Source: a virus
Virus record (IMG/VR): IMGVR_UViG_3300028548_002090
Coordinates: 1-26,297 of that record
Reading direction: 5' to 3' (one strand)
DNA length: 26,297 nucleotides
Below are positions 9,233 through 16,963 of the stretch, piece after piece. Under the pieces are notes generated by a model, which saw only the letters and a list, made by a program, of their open reading frames with translations, was not told the DNA's origin and ran no database searches. The translations under genes were made by a program, and so were the position numbers. Position 1 is the stretch's first letter. Each line of letters opens with the position of its first letter.

Positions 9233-9432
9233 AACTCAGACACTTCTACCTTAACGCCCACGCCGCCAAACAATTGGACGAGGTCATTGGCCTCGGCCTC
9301 TACTTGCTCTAGAATGTCGTCGTCAATCATGCTGGCTAGTCGCAGAGATGTGTTAACCAGATTCATAAGGGCGGCAAGCTGCATGGGGTGCATCTGATCT
9401 ACGCCTAGGCTTTTAAACTTCTTCATCTTCAT
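9229..9432 (-). CDS. Small helical protein of unknown function, last gene of the replication operon
   Basis: 67 residues starting MKMKKFKSLGVDQMHPMQLA. I chose the ATG at 9432 because it overlaps the DNA polymerase TGA as ATGA. The sequence is predicted helical throughout, acidic in the second half ('DDDILEQVEAEANDLVQLF'), with no membrane segment. It has no recognised family. It is the terminal gene of the minus-strand replication run and collides tail-to-tail with the 1440-aa gene at a TTAATTAA palindrome. Confidence 0.7.
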   Translation of the reverse strand: MKMKKFKSLGVDQMHPMQLAALMNLVNTSLRLASMIDDDILEQVEAEANDLVQLFGGVGVKVEVSEF

Positions 9433-11345
9433 TCTATCTCTCCCCAATTATCTTTGAGTTCTTGGTCTATCTTAGAAGGAACCTTGAGAGGCACACCAGT
9501 TTCCATAATCTCTTTGATCTGTGCTGCCTGTTCGGTACTTTCTACGTTGAAGCATAGCTCATCATGGACCGTGAGCATAGGAGTAAGACCAGCGTTATAA
9601 CAATCAAGCATCGCCTTCTTTGTTTGGTCGGCCGCTGAACCTTGGATCAAACGGTTAAGTGCCTTGTATGTAAAGGCGCGACGGAGTTGACCCATGCCCC
9701 CGTACACTTCCTCTGCTTCCTCTATGGGCAAAGGTTTGTTGTATCCGAACGTTGATGGCTCCCACATATCGAAGCGACACAGGCGCCCTAGCAGGGTGCG
9801 TATCTGCCCGTTCTTGCCGGCCCTCTTGCTTGCGATGTCAGCCAACTGCTTAACAAACGGGACCTTCTCGCGGTGATCTCTGATGATAGTCTTGGCCTCG
9901 TCCGCTGTGATCGCCATCTGATTCGCTAGTTTAGCTACGCCCATACCGTACATGATACCTAGGTTCACTGTCTTCGCTTGCTTGCGGGTGATCCCTGCCA
10001 AGTCCGCTACGATCTGGTGCAGGTCTACATCGCCAGTATTAAACTCTTCAACGATGGTCTGAAGCACAGGATCCTGCATGTTGGGTGGCATCGATGCCGC
10101 AAAGTGTACCAGTAACCTCGGCTCTTGGCTCGAGTAGTCAAAGGATCCCCACTTGGTTCCCTCTTCTGGTATAAACAACCCGCGGATTAACTTCTTGATC
10201 TCCTTGTCCCGCGCCGGAATCTGCTGAAGGTTGGGGTTGCTTGACGAAAATCTACCAGTGACCGTACCGCCCTCATCCCTGCGGGTAGAGTGTAGCTCTG
10301 TATGTATGCGGCCGTTGTGTTCATGCTTCAGTATGCTGTCAATGAATGTGCTGTCTGCCTTGTCGAACTCGCGCAGTTTAACCAACGACTGACAGGCTTC
10401 ATGTGGGTGGGAGTTGAGGTACGCCTTAGTGAACGACGCTGCACCAGCATCGGTCCTTGGATACTCTAGCCCCAGCTTGTCAAACATCTTAGCTACTGAG
10501 GCACTGGCCCATATGTCTACGTCCACGCCGGCGCTTTTCTTTATCTCTTGACGCAACTCAGACGACCGCTTCTGGATCAGCTTCTTGTTACGGTCAGCCT
10601 TCTCCAGGTCTACACGCACACCGTTGGTTCTCATGTCCAACAGGCAGGGGATTAAACCTGTCTCTAGTTCCCAGATAGCCCACAGGTCCTGCTTCTCTAG
10701 CTGGATCTTCAACGCTTCCCATAGCTTCAACGTGGCTACAGCATCCTGTTCAGCATAGGCGCCCACATACTTCGGGGGTAACTGCCACATCTCTGCCTTG
10801 GGATCGATGCCCCACTCTTGAGCCGCGGCCTTCAGAAGCTTCTCGTCCTTGCGTATACCCACATAGTCCCGTGCCATAGCATCAAGGCCAAAGGACCAGC
10901 GGTTCTCATTAACCAACGCGCCGGTAATCATAGTATCGATGATGCGCCCCTGCACCTCAACACCCTCGGCCCTCATCCAGCCAGCATCGTAGGTTGCATT
11001 GTGCATGATCTTATCAATGTCAGGCGTAGACATCTGAGCCTTGAGCCAACGCATTGTCATGGTGGGGTCTAGGTTGTGGCCGTTCTGGTGGCGTAGTGGG
11101 AAGTATCCTTTGAAGTCACCGGCTGCTACAGCAATGCCAATGATGTGCCCATCTTTCCTAGCCCAGCCTGGGCCCTGTGTTTTGATGTTGGGGTCCTTAG
11201 TCTCAAGGTCTACGGCGATCTGGCTGTAGCCTGATAGATCAGGGAACTCGGTAGGGATATTCCAATCAGTGTCAACAAGCTCCATCTCTGCGCGGATCTG
11301 GTAGTCTTTGTCTTGGTTGCTAGTGAACAGAGTTCCTTGGGTCAT
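9429..11345 (-). CDS. polA: DNA polymerase I family (family A) with 3'-5' exonuclease
   Basis: 638 residues; the phage replicative polymerase. DEDDy exonuclease motifs are intact: Exo I D46-L-E48, Exo II N116-ATY-D120, Exo III Y197-AEQ-D201. Polymerase motif A is 'FDYSSQEPR' (D403), motif B 'RKQAKTVNLGIMYG' (R454, K458, Y466) and motif C 'HDE' (594-596). There is no 5'-3' exonuclease domain, as usual for phage PolA. The residue equivalent to E. coli Phe762 is Leu462. No DnaJ-like zinc insertion lies between the exonuclease and polymerase domains, unlike what is reported for HMO-2011. Start and stop both overlap neighbours by ATGA, tying it to the DUF6378-like gene and the 67-aa gene. Confidence 0.97.
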   Translation of the reverse strand: MTQGTLFTSNQDKDYQIRAEMELVDTDWNIPTEFPDLSGYSQIAVDLETKDPNIKTQGPGWARKDGHIIGIAVAAGDFKGYFPLRHQNGHNLDPTMTMRWLKAQMSTPDIDKIMHNATYDAGWMRAEGVEVQGRIIDTMITGALVNENRWSFGLDAMARDYVGIRKDEKLLKAAAQEWGIDPKAEMWQLPPKYVGAYAEQDAVATLKLWEALKIQLEKQDLWAIWELETGLIPCLLDMRTNGVRVDLEKADRNKKLIQKRSSELRQEIKKSAGVDVDIWASASVAKMFDKLGLEYPRTDAGAASFTKAYLNSHPHEACQSLVKLREFDKADSTFIDSILKHEHNGRIHTELHSTRRDEGGTVTGRFSSSNPNLQQIPARDKEIKKLIRGLFIPEEGTKWGSFDYSSQEPRLLVHFAASMPPNMQDPVLQTIVEEFNTGDVDLHQIVADLAGITRKQAKTVNLGIMYGMGVAKLANQMAITADEAKTIIRDHREKVPFVKQLADIASKRAGKNGQIRTLLGRLCRFDMWEPSTFGYNKPLPIEEAEEVYGGMGQLRRAFTYKALNRLIQGSAADQTKKAMLDCYNAGLTPMLTVHDELCFNVESTEQAAQIKEIMETGVPLKVPSKIDQELKDNWGEIE

Positions 11346-11665
11346 TCTACATCCTTCCAGCTACCAACCTCTGTGGTTGGCCTGTTCTTCTCAGAAAATT
11401 CTGCACCTAGGGCCGTGTACCCAGCCTTGTCCACCCATGAATCATCATGGTCTATTGTCTCTAATAGCCTAGCTGTCTTGACCCAGTCCATCATTAATAC
11501 AACGTGTTGTTCTGATATTTCAAAGTGCGTTTCGAAAGCACTCCTAACAATGATGTTCCACCCGTCGGCGATACGCCGGTGGTTCTCGAACGCATCTCCA
11601 TAATCCTTGGCCCTCTGCCCGTTGATCAGTTCTTTTGCGGTGTCTAGGATCTCATCACGTTTCAT
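11342..11665 (-). CDS. DUF6378-like phage protein
   Basis: 107 residues. The pattern 'LINGQRAKDYGDAFENHRRI' then 'WVDKAGYTALGAEF' matches what I recall of the DUF6378 family, a small helical protein frequent in phages near replication genes; its biochemical role is not established. The His/Asp/Glu content (NHRRI, 'HVVLMMDWVKTARL', DHDDSWVDKAGY) recalls all-alpha NTP-pyrophosphohydrolase-like folds, which would suit nucleotide-pool control, but that is inference. It is coupled by ATGA overlaps to both the lysin gene upstream and the polymerase downstream. Confidence 0.75.
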   Translation of the reverse strand: MKRDEILDTAKELINGQRAKDYGDAFENHRRIADGWNIIVRSAFETHFEISEQHVVLMMDWVKTARLLETIDHDDSWVDKAGYTALGAEFSEKNRPTTEVGSWKDVE

Positions 11666-12165
11666 TGTACATTCTCCAGAGTTTTCTTTTTAGATCTTGT
11701 TTTAGGTCGGACGCTGACCTGCACCGCAGTCGGGTGGTCATACGAATAGAAGATGTGGTATCCAATACGAACAACCCTATGTAGTTTCTTGCGCCAGACT
11801 GGTCGAACATTCACGGCATGGTAATGATCCGCAGTGCTGAACGGTAGGATCTCGGGATCGTTTATGATCTCAACAGCAAGCTTCTGTGCTGCGGCCCAAG
11901 CTACCTCGTTCCTTGGCTTGGGCGTGTTGTTCTTTCGATAGAACGAGAACTGCCTGTTCTGTGTGATTACATTGCACATAGACGACGGCCACCGAGGTGA
12001 CTCCATGCGGTTCGTAATAACCCTAGCCACCATAAGCTGTCCGTTGAGGGGCTCACCTCTAGCTTCATGGTATAGTGCCAGGGATAAGCATGCGGCTGCG
12101 GCTATCAAAAGAACTGTGCCGTAATGGTTACGCCAATAAGAATGTAGGCAAATACAATGACCCAT
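11662..12165 (-). CDS. SleB-type cell wall hydrolase (phage lysin)
   Basis: Up to 167 residues. The segment 'LSLALYHEARGEPLNGQLMV' followed by 'ITNRMESPRWPSSMCNVI' and 'RQFSFY' matches the Hydrolase_2/SleB family (PF07486), which cleaves peptidoglycan; Glu34 in YHEARGE is the likely catalytic acid. The start is uncertain. ATG at 12165 gives a basic N-terminus followed by a hydrophobic run (TVLLIAAAACLSLAL) that could act as a signal anchor. A TTG at 12108 overlaps the stop of the 30-aa membrane ORF as TTGA and would give 148 residues. Neither has a strong Shine-Dalgarno. It is unusual in lying between a helicase and polymerase genes rather than in a late lysis cassette. Confidence 0.85.
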   Translation of the reverse strand: MGHCICLHSYWRNHYGTVLLIAAAACLSLALYHEARGEPLNGQLMVARVITNRMESPRWPSSMCNVITQNRQFSFYRKNNTPKPRNEVAWAAAQKLAVEIINDPEILPFSTADHYHAVNVRPVWRKKLHRVVRIGYHIFYSYDHPTAVQVSVRPKTRSKKKTLENVQ

Positions 12166-12197
12166 GGTGATAGACGTTTAATTATTTGTGATATCAT
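12105..12197 (-). CDS. Putative 30-aa single-TM peptide (holin candidate)
   Basis: The ATG at 12197 overlaps the UvrD-like helicase TGA as ATGA. The frame encodes a basic N-terminus (MISQIIKRLSPW) followed by about 18 hydrophobic residues (VIVFAYILIGVTITAQFF), then TGA. That stop overlaps an in-frame TTG of the SleB hydrolase as TTGA, so ribosomes could pass from helicase to peptide to lysin. One membrane helix directly upstream of a lysin fits a very small holin/pinholin-like peptide or a spanin-like accessory. Length and position are the only support; no family is recognised. Confidence 0.45.
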   Translation of the reverse strand: MISQIIKRLSPWVIVFAYILIGVTITAQFF

Positions 12198-13717
12198 AGC
12201 TCGTACCTATACCTTTTATCTGTATCCAAGATGTGTAATTCTCTCTTGGCTCTTGTTACCCCTACATAGAACGCCCGATGTTCATCGTCTGGGTACTTGG
12301 ATTCCATGCATGCCTTGGTTGATGCCAAGAACACTAGACAGTTGTCATCCTCTCCGCCCTTCATCGCATGAAATGTTGACAGTTTAATTCTTGGGGGCTG
12401 GGTAATCGACTCGCCCCTTCTCTCGATCGCTTGCACATACATCTTATCGTCGCTGCCAAGACGCACAACATCCATTGCATCACGGGTTCTTTCACACTCT
12501 AGGCCGTAGTCTTTGTACAGCGCATCGATGCTCAACTCTCCAGTAGGATCGGCTGCATCTAACAGGTTGCTGGCGCCGCGTCGGATAACTTTATAGTCAC
12601 CCTGCTTGGGCACAACTTCGTACATCTTCTTGATGCGATCAACGGCAACCATGTCTCCGGCTTGTAGCTCTCTCCACGTTTGGATGGCTCGACCAACCTC
12701 GGTCTTAATAGACGGCCGGCCCTTCACTGAGTATAGGTAGCCAGCTTCCCTGATGGTGTCGGCGAACTCTTTAACAAAGCTGTTGGTCCGCGCCATGATA
12801 GTCCAAGAGCCTTGGTGTATAGGAACACTGTCCAAGGTCTGGTGATACTGAACGACACCCTCTTCGGTGGTTGGGTAGAACTCTTTGTGAAACCTAGTGT
12901 GTATGCGCTTTACGATCTGCTGAGACAGGTCGAAGACCAGCTTGGGTAGGCGGTAGGATTGTGACAGGATCTCGACGTTGTCTGTAACTTTCATGAACCT
13001 TTCAACAACAACACCTGTCCACCGGTGGATAGCTTGATCATCGTCGCCAGCATACACAGTGCGTTCAGCGTTCTCTCTCCAGTGTAGTACCATCTCCCAC
13101 TGTAGCGGGGTAAGATCCTGTGCCTCATCAATGAACAGTAGCTTTAGACGTGGGGCATCTACGTTCAGTGACAACTCGATCATGTCAGGGAAGTCTACCT
13201 TCTCGTTCTCAGACTTGTATCCGGTCACCGTCTCATAGATCTGCTTCATCTTACTGAAGTACATGTTGTAGTCTTCAGCCTCGTTGAACTCTTCTGACAA
13301 AGTACACTGACGATACCGAGACCGGTCTATCATCTGTAGATACTTTGTTCCGTCACCGCCGATCGCAGGGATCAACACCCCATCATCAGGAGAGGCAGAG
13401 TCTGCACCCTTAAAGGACAGCCCCAAGGTTTGCCCAAGGATGCGCCAGTCTTCCAGGGACAGCAGGTCGGTGCGTGTTAGGCCAAGCAATCTAAAGGCCG
13501 CTGAGTGCAGGGTCCGGAACCAAGGCAGTTGTTTAGGCTCAAGGTTAAACCTAGCACAGGCGCGGTCCTGTGCTTCTTGCACAGCCTTCTTAGTGAAGGA
13601 CATGAAGCCGATCTCCTCGGGCCGTGTGCCTTGCTCCAGTGCATCCTCGACCATCTGCATAAGGGTGTGGGTTTTACCGCAGCCTGGTGGACCTAGGAGT
13701 AGCTTATCAGTCTTCAA
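12194..13717 (-). CDS. UvrD/Rep-like superfamily 1A DNA helicase
   Basis: 507 residues, shorter than cellular UvrD (about 720). All core motifs are visible: Walker A 'GPPGCGKTH' (9-17), motif II 'FIDEAQDLTPLQ', motif III 'GDDDQAIHRWTG', motif IV 'SYRLP', motif V 'STFHAMKGGEDDN' and motif VI 'FYVGVTRAKRELHIL'. It should be an ATP-dependent 3'-5' DNA helicase for replication or recombination. The start is TTG at 13717, since no ATG lies before Walker A; it overlaps the end of the HTH gene by 11 bases. With no DnaB-type helicase in the window, this or the SNF2 protein may help fork progression. Confidence 0.93.
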   Translation of the reverse strand: MKTDKLLLGPPGCGKTHTLMQMVEDALEQGTRPEEIGFMSFTKKAVQEAQDRACARFNLEPKQLPWFRTLHSAAFRLLGLTRTDLLSLEDWRILGQTLGLSFKGADSASPDDGVLIPAIGGDGTKYLQMIDRSRYRQCTLSEEFNEAEDYNMYFSKMKQIYETVTGYKSENEKVDFPDMIELSLNVDAPRLKLLFIDEAQDLTPLQWEMVLHWRENAERTVYAGDDDQAIHRWTGVVVERFMKVTDNVEILSQSYRLPKLVFDLSQQIVKRIHTRFHKEFYPTTEEGVVQYHQTLDSVPIHQGSWTIMARTNSFVKEFADTIREAGYLYSVKGRPSIKTEVGRAIQTWRELQAGDMVAVDRIKKMYEVVPKQGDYKVIRRGASNLLDAADPTGELSIDALYKDYGLECERTRDAMDVVRLGSDDKMYVQAIERRGESITQPPRIKLSTFHAMKGGEDDNCLVFLASTKACMESKYPDDEHRAFYVGVTRAKRELHILDTDKRYRYEL

Positions 13718-13931
13718 GGTGCTTGCCCCGTGGACGGTCTTTCAACCAGTCGCGCACCTCTTGCTCGACCCACCGGCTGGCAGTATTCTTAGCGCCATCG
13801 TTCTCACCCAGGATAATAGGTTTAGGAAAGTCACTGTTGCTGACCCACTTGTATATAGTGGACCGCGATACACTTAACCAATCGCTCAGTTCCGCGATAC
13901 GCATAAGCTTTTCATCAGAAGGGAATGTCAT
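13707..13931 (-). CDS. AlpA/excisionase-like helix-turn-helix protein
   Basis: 74 residues. 'MRIAELSDWLSVSRSTIYKW' followed by 'FPKPIILG' and 'ASRWVEQEVRDWLKDR' is the standard MerR-like winged HTH of AlpA/excisionase (HTH_17) proteins: a DNA-binding helix (STIYKW), a basic wing, then the conserved W-x-x-x-E-x-x-x-W helix. ATG at 13931 has GGAG seven bases upstream and lies inside the last codons of the primase gene, so the primase tail and this gene's ribosome-binding site share bases. It could regulate transcription or act as a recombination directionality factor; no integrase is in the window. Confidence 0.85.
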   Translation of the reverse strand: MTFPSDEKLMRIAELSDWLSVSRSTIYKWVSNSDFPKPIILGENDGAKNTASRWVEQEVRDWLKDRPRGKHLED

Positions 13932-15444
13932 TGTCTATCTCCACGTTTTGTAGTGCTGTTTCATTTTCAAAGGCTGGGACCCACCAGACTCTGATAGTAG
14001 AAAATTTGCCGTCTTCCTTACGAATGTTTTGATGCCCGTAACAATCATCTCCACTGTTCATATTCTTAATCTGTTCTTGGATCTCGGCTCTGTTGTAGTC
14101 ATTGAAGCCCCTGTTCTTTAGGAACTGTGTTACTCCACTCATTGTAAACTTAGTAAGACCATCCTCTGTCCAAGGTTTGCCCATGGATAATTCCTCGGGA
14201 GATACGGCTCGGATGCGGCTGGTGCAGTAGTTGGTAAGTAGTTCCTTGAACTGACCACTGATCGTAAGTTCTTCGGGGACATCCATCTTTACTGACTTGG
14301 ACATCAGGCCGTTGATCATCTGTTGCCAGTCGTTGGCCTTCATCAGCGGGGGCATCATACTTAATTGATCCATGCAGGACCGCTGCCACAACGTCTGGTT
14401 CTGCAACTGTTCTACAGTTAGCTGAAGTCTCTGCCCATCAACGTCCATGAAGTACATCCTGGGCTCGGACAACATGATCGTAAGACCACCAACACTGGGC
14501 GCATCAGGTGCGCTGCTTCCTATACCAAACGGTCTGGACTTACATATCTTCTTGTCGCAGTGATCCTTCAACGGGCAGATGTCACACTGAAGAAAGTATT
14601 CCTTCTTCATCAAAGACTTTTGCAGATCTACAATCTCGCCAGCTTCTAAGGCGGGACTGCACAGCATGCGGTTGTAATCCTCATGGTGCTTCTTCCAATC
14701 GTCAGGCCACTTGAACCTGCAATACACACCCACATTAAACATAAAGATGTTGCGGAACTCAGTCACCGAACCTTGGCTGGAGATAACTTCCAAGCAGTAG
14801 GGCCCGTCAGTAAAGTGTGATCGCTCACCACCAAAGGTCATCTCGTCTAGGTCCGAGGCAGATACACGAGCCTTGCTCACTGCCTTGTGGAACTGGGCCA
14901 TGGTCATCGACTCGCCCTTGGCGTCCAACGCATAGCGTGTCGTGATGTCACCACCAAAGTATGGCATGTTGATAAAGTTACCAACGTCCCCTCGATCAGC
15001 AAGGATCTTGTCCTGCTTGGGGAATATCTCACACCCGCTGTAGCCCAGCGCGACAGACATCTCGGTCAGGTATTCTCGGACCAGTGCCGCCGGCTCCCAA
15101 TCCTTGGTAAACAAATAAAGGTGGGCGCCACCGGACTTAGACCTGCACATAATCAACGGCAGCTTCATCTCATAAACCTTATCGTTCAGAGCTTTCAAAT
15201 CTAAATCATAAGTATCGATATCAAGAGCGCCGAACTTACACATGTTGTCTTGAGTAATAGGGATGGAGCCCACGCCCATCTTGCCTTCGATATGTTCCTG
15301 TATCTTTTCTTCTGTAAGAGCGCCCCGAACAACGCGGCTATCAGACTCGGCCTTGCCGTTCCGACCGGTACGACCAACAACAGTTGTCCCGTGAGCCGCA
15401 CCCGATCCCTCGAACGCCTCTATTAATTTTTTTGCATCTGACAT
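13915..15444 (-). CDS. TOTE-type archaeo-eukaryotic (AEP) DNA primase
   Basis: 509 residues. The N-terminal domain has the AEP catalytic pattern: 'ALDIDTY' (D75, D77), 'CRSKSGGAHLYLF' (H108) and then 'EIFPKQD' and 'GNFINMPYFGG', as in TOTE conflict-system primases and phage prim-pols. Residues 287-301 form a C-x2-C-x5-C-x4-C cluster, probably zinc-binding. The C-terminal about 120 residues look like a DNA-binding wing domain; no Walker A is present, so no fused helicase. The last residues 'VEIDNDIPF' look like the acidic tip of bacterial SSB. ATG at 15444 has AAGGGG eight bases upstream. It presumably primes synthesis for the PolA encoded downstream. Confidence 0.88.
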   Translation of the reverse strand: MSDAKKLIEAFEGSGAAHGTTVVGRTGRNGKAESDSRVVRGALTEEKIQEHIEGKMGVGSIPITQDNMCKFGALDIDTYDLDLKALNDKVYEMKLPLIMCRSKSGGAHLYLFTKDWEPAALVREYLTEMSVALGYSGCEIFPKQDKILADRGDVGNFINMPYFGGDITTRYALDAKGESMTMAQFHKAVSKARVSASDLDEMTFGGERSHFTDGPYCLEVISSQGSVTEFRNIFMFNVGVYCRFKWPDDWKKHHEDYNRMLCSPALEAGEIVDLQKSLMKKEYFLQCDICPLKDHCDKKICKSRPFGIGSSAPDAPSVGGLTIMLSEPRMYFMDVDGQRLQLTVEQLQNQTLWQRSCMDQLSMMPPLMKANDWQQMINGLMSKSVKMDVPEELTISGQFKELLTNYCTSRIRAVSPEELSMGKPWTEDGLTKFTMSGVTQFLKNRGFNDYNRAEIQEQIKNMNSGDDCYGHQNIRKEDGKFSTIRVWWVPAFENETALQNVEIDNDIPF

Positions 15445-15469
15445 TATTAGCCCCTTGGAGAAATAAAAC

Positions 15470-15499
15470 AGGGTAGATCTTGTAGAAAAGATCTACCCT
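15470..15499 (-). terminator. Intrinsic terminator/attenuator inside the replication run
   Basis: A perfect 12-bp inverted repeat (AGGGTAGATCTT / AAGATCTACCCT) with a six-base loop. On the minus strand it is followed by GTTTTATTT, so it terminates or attenuates minus-strand transcription. It lies just after the SSB-like gene stop and before the primase ribosome-binding site. Confidence 0.8.
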
Positions 15500-15507
15500 A
15501 TCGTTAC

Positions 15508-16329
15508 TTAAAACGGTATTTCATCTTCCAAGTTTGATGTTGCTGACTCAGACGCTGTATCTTCTGAGGCATTCTTTTTCTCATCGTCTTCTGATGTAGC
15601 CTTAACTTCACCGGAGACACAGGATTCACGAAACTTCTTAGCTTCTTTCAAGATGTCCCGATCAGATACAAGTCCGACCTTCTCGACAGACCAGTTGGCC
15701 CAGTCACCTTGGTCATTGCTATCTTCAGTGGAGGTTAGTTTCCACATGGTAGCGAAGACGGCTGGCGTAACCATAGCCCCTGTCTTAGGGTGCTTGATCT
15801 TCTGCATAGCGATCTGTGTCTTCCAACGACGGCTGTGCTTTAAGGCACTAGACTTCATGTCGATCACAGCGAGTTGAAACATCCCATCGTCACTAAGAAC
15901 TAACACAAAGTGTTGATCAGACTTAACCAGTTCGTTGCCATGCGGTAAGATTTCCTTGGAACCTACACGGTTAGTGCGCTGAAGGATTGGATCGGACGGG
16001 CTGATCTCTCCCTTGTAACCACCACCTTGCTCACGAGGTACGAACTCAAGATACTTAGTAACCTGATAGCAGGGGATAACTGTTATACCAGTGCTACCGT
16101 CCCAGTATTCCTTGGTGACATTGTTATAAATGCTACCCAGTTCTGCACCCTCGATGTACTCAGGCTTTTTCTTGTTGAGTTGTGGGGATAGTTGCTGACC
16201 TAAACGAATAAAAGGTATCTCTAATTCGCTGGCGTCAAACACTGTACCTTCGCCGGCACTGTCAAAGATATCATCCAAAACATCTGTGCTTAACTCTGCA
16301 TTTTTTTTCGTTGCTACTGCGTTTCCCAT
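15508..16329 (-). CDS. Putative single-stranded DNA-binding protein with SSB-like tip
   Basis: 273 residues. The body has a beta-rich pattern ('GITVIPCYQVTKYLEFVPRE', 'HFVLVLSDDGMFQLAVIDMK') with basic and aromatic residues ('KHSRRWKTQIAMQ') that fits an OB-fold-like ssDNA binder. It is followed by an acidic low-complexity tail (Glu/Asp/Ser from about 245) ending 'DEIPF', the diagnostic tip of SSB proteins that recruits partner proteins. It lies at the start of the replication run, coupled by TAATG to the coiled-coil protein upstream, with AAGGA before its ATG. The SSB assignment rests on tail, composition and context; the OB fold is not proven by reading. Confidence 0.65.
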   Translation of the reverse strand: MGNAVATKKNAELSTDVLDDIFDSAGEGTVFDASELEIPFIRLGQQLSPQLNKKKPEYIEGAELGSIYNNVTKEYWDGSTGITVIPCYQVTKYLEFVPREQGGGYKGEISPSDPILQRTNRVGSKEILPHGNELVKSDQHFVLVLSDDGMFQLAVIDMKSSALKHSRRWKTQIAMQKIKHPKTGAMVTPAVFATMWKLTSTEDSNDQGDWANWSVEKVGLVSDRDILKEAKKFRESCVSGEVKATSEDDEKKNASEDTASESATSNLEDEIPF

Positions 16330-16889
16330 TATGTTTTCCTTTTGATTTCTGCTGCGTTTGCTATGAATGCCCCGAACATGTCGAGGTTGATTGGTTTCCC
16401 TGCGGTCACACGTTCTTTGATGAACGCCTTGAGTGTGCTGGGATGGACGTGGGTCTTGGTCGAAGGATCAAAACCTTTCTCGCGAAGGATGCCAACGACA
16501 TCTCCGGCCAGATTGTCTTGGCCCTTACCAAAGGAACAAGTGATGTCATTCTTTATGATGTCATCAAGATTGTTTTCCCGTAGCCAATCGAACGCCTGTT
16601 CTTTATTAGCGGCTGGGATAGACGCATGTACCATCATCTTACGTTGGACAGTGAGCCCGTCTACATCGAGACGTTCAACACCCATTTCATCCATCAATGC
16701 TGGTATGTTTTCTACTGAGAGCTTATGTTTCTCAGCCTTCAAAGACTTCAGATGCACTTCAGCATCATCGATCTGGTCCTCCACGTTGCGGAGTTTTCGT
16801 ACAAGGTTGGATAGATCCTTCCCCGTTCCTACTGTGACATCAGCCAGAGCTTGGCCTTCGTCAAACATGTCTTCAAATATATCACTCAT
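16329..16889 (-). CDS. Coiled-coil phage protein of unknown function, first gene of the replication operon
   Basis: 186 residues from ATG 16889, chosen because AGAGGG lies about eight bases before it; an in-frame ATG at 16925 has no such site and extends into the divergent intergenic region. Residues about 20-55 form a charged heptad-like helix ('NVEDQIDDAEVHLKSLKAEK'), followed by an alpha/beta region ('MGVERLDVDGLTVQRKMMV'). The combination faintly recalls nuclease-inhibitor (Gam-like) proteins, but I cannot support that name. It is coupled by TAATG to the SSB-like gene, which suggests a role in DNA protection or replication. Confidence 0.75.
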   Translation of the reverse strand: MSDIFEDMFDEGQALADVTVGTGKDLSNLVRKLRNVEDQIDDAEVHLKSLKAEKHKLSVENIPALMDEMGVERLDVDGLTVQRKMMVHASIPAANKEQAFDWLRENNLDDIIKNDITCSFGKGQDNLAGDVVGILREKGFDPSTKTHVHPSTLKAFIKERVTAGKPINLDMFGAFIANAAEIKRKT

Positions 16890-16963
16890 AAGTATTCCCT
16901 CTTCAGAGTTGTGGTTGACACACAAGCAATGGTGTGCAAAAACTACGATACAGGAGGAAACAG
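16890..16963. promoter_or_regulatory. Divergent intergenic control region
   Basis: 74 bp separate the leftward replication operon from the rightward SNF2 operon, and each flanking gene has a clear ribosome-binding site. A perfect TTGACA hexamer (16915-16920) faces right, but the best -10-like hexamer TACGAT (16944-16949) is 23 bp away, too far for sigma70. Promoters for both operons are expected here by layout; I cannot define them. Confidence 0.45.

Noticed and set aside
16890-16925. Upstream ATG for the coiled-coil protein
   Set aside because: ATG 16889 has AGAGGG at good spacing; the upstream start has none and would take over the divergent intergenic region.
16915-16949. Sigma70 promoter for the SNF2 operon using TTGACA and TACGAT
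   Set aside because: The spacing is 23 bp, outside the functional range, and no acceptable -10 lies at 16-18 bp; kept only as a general control region.
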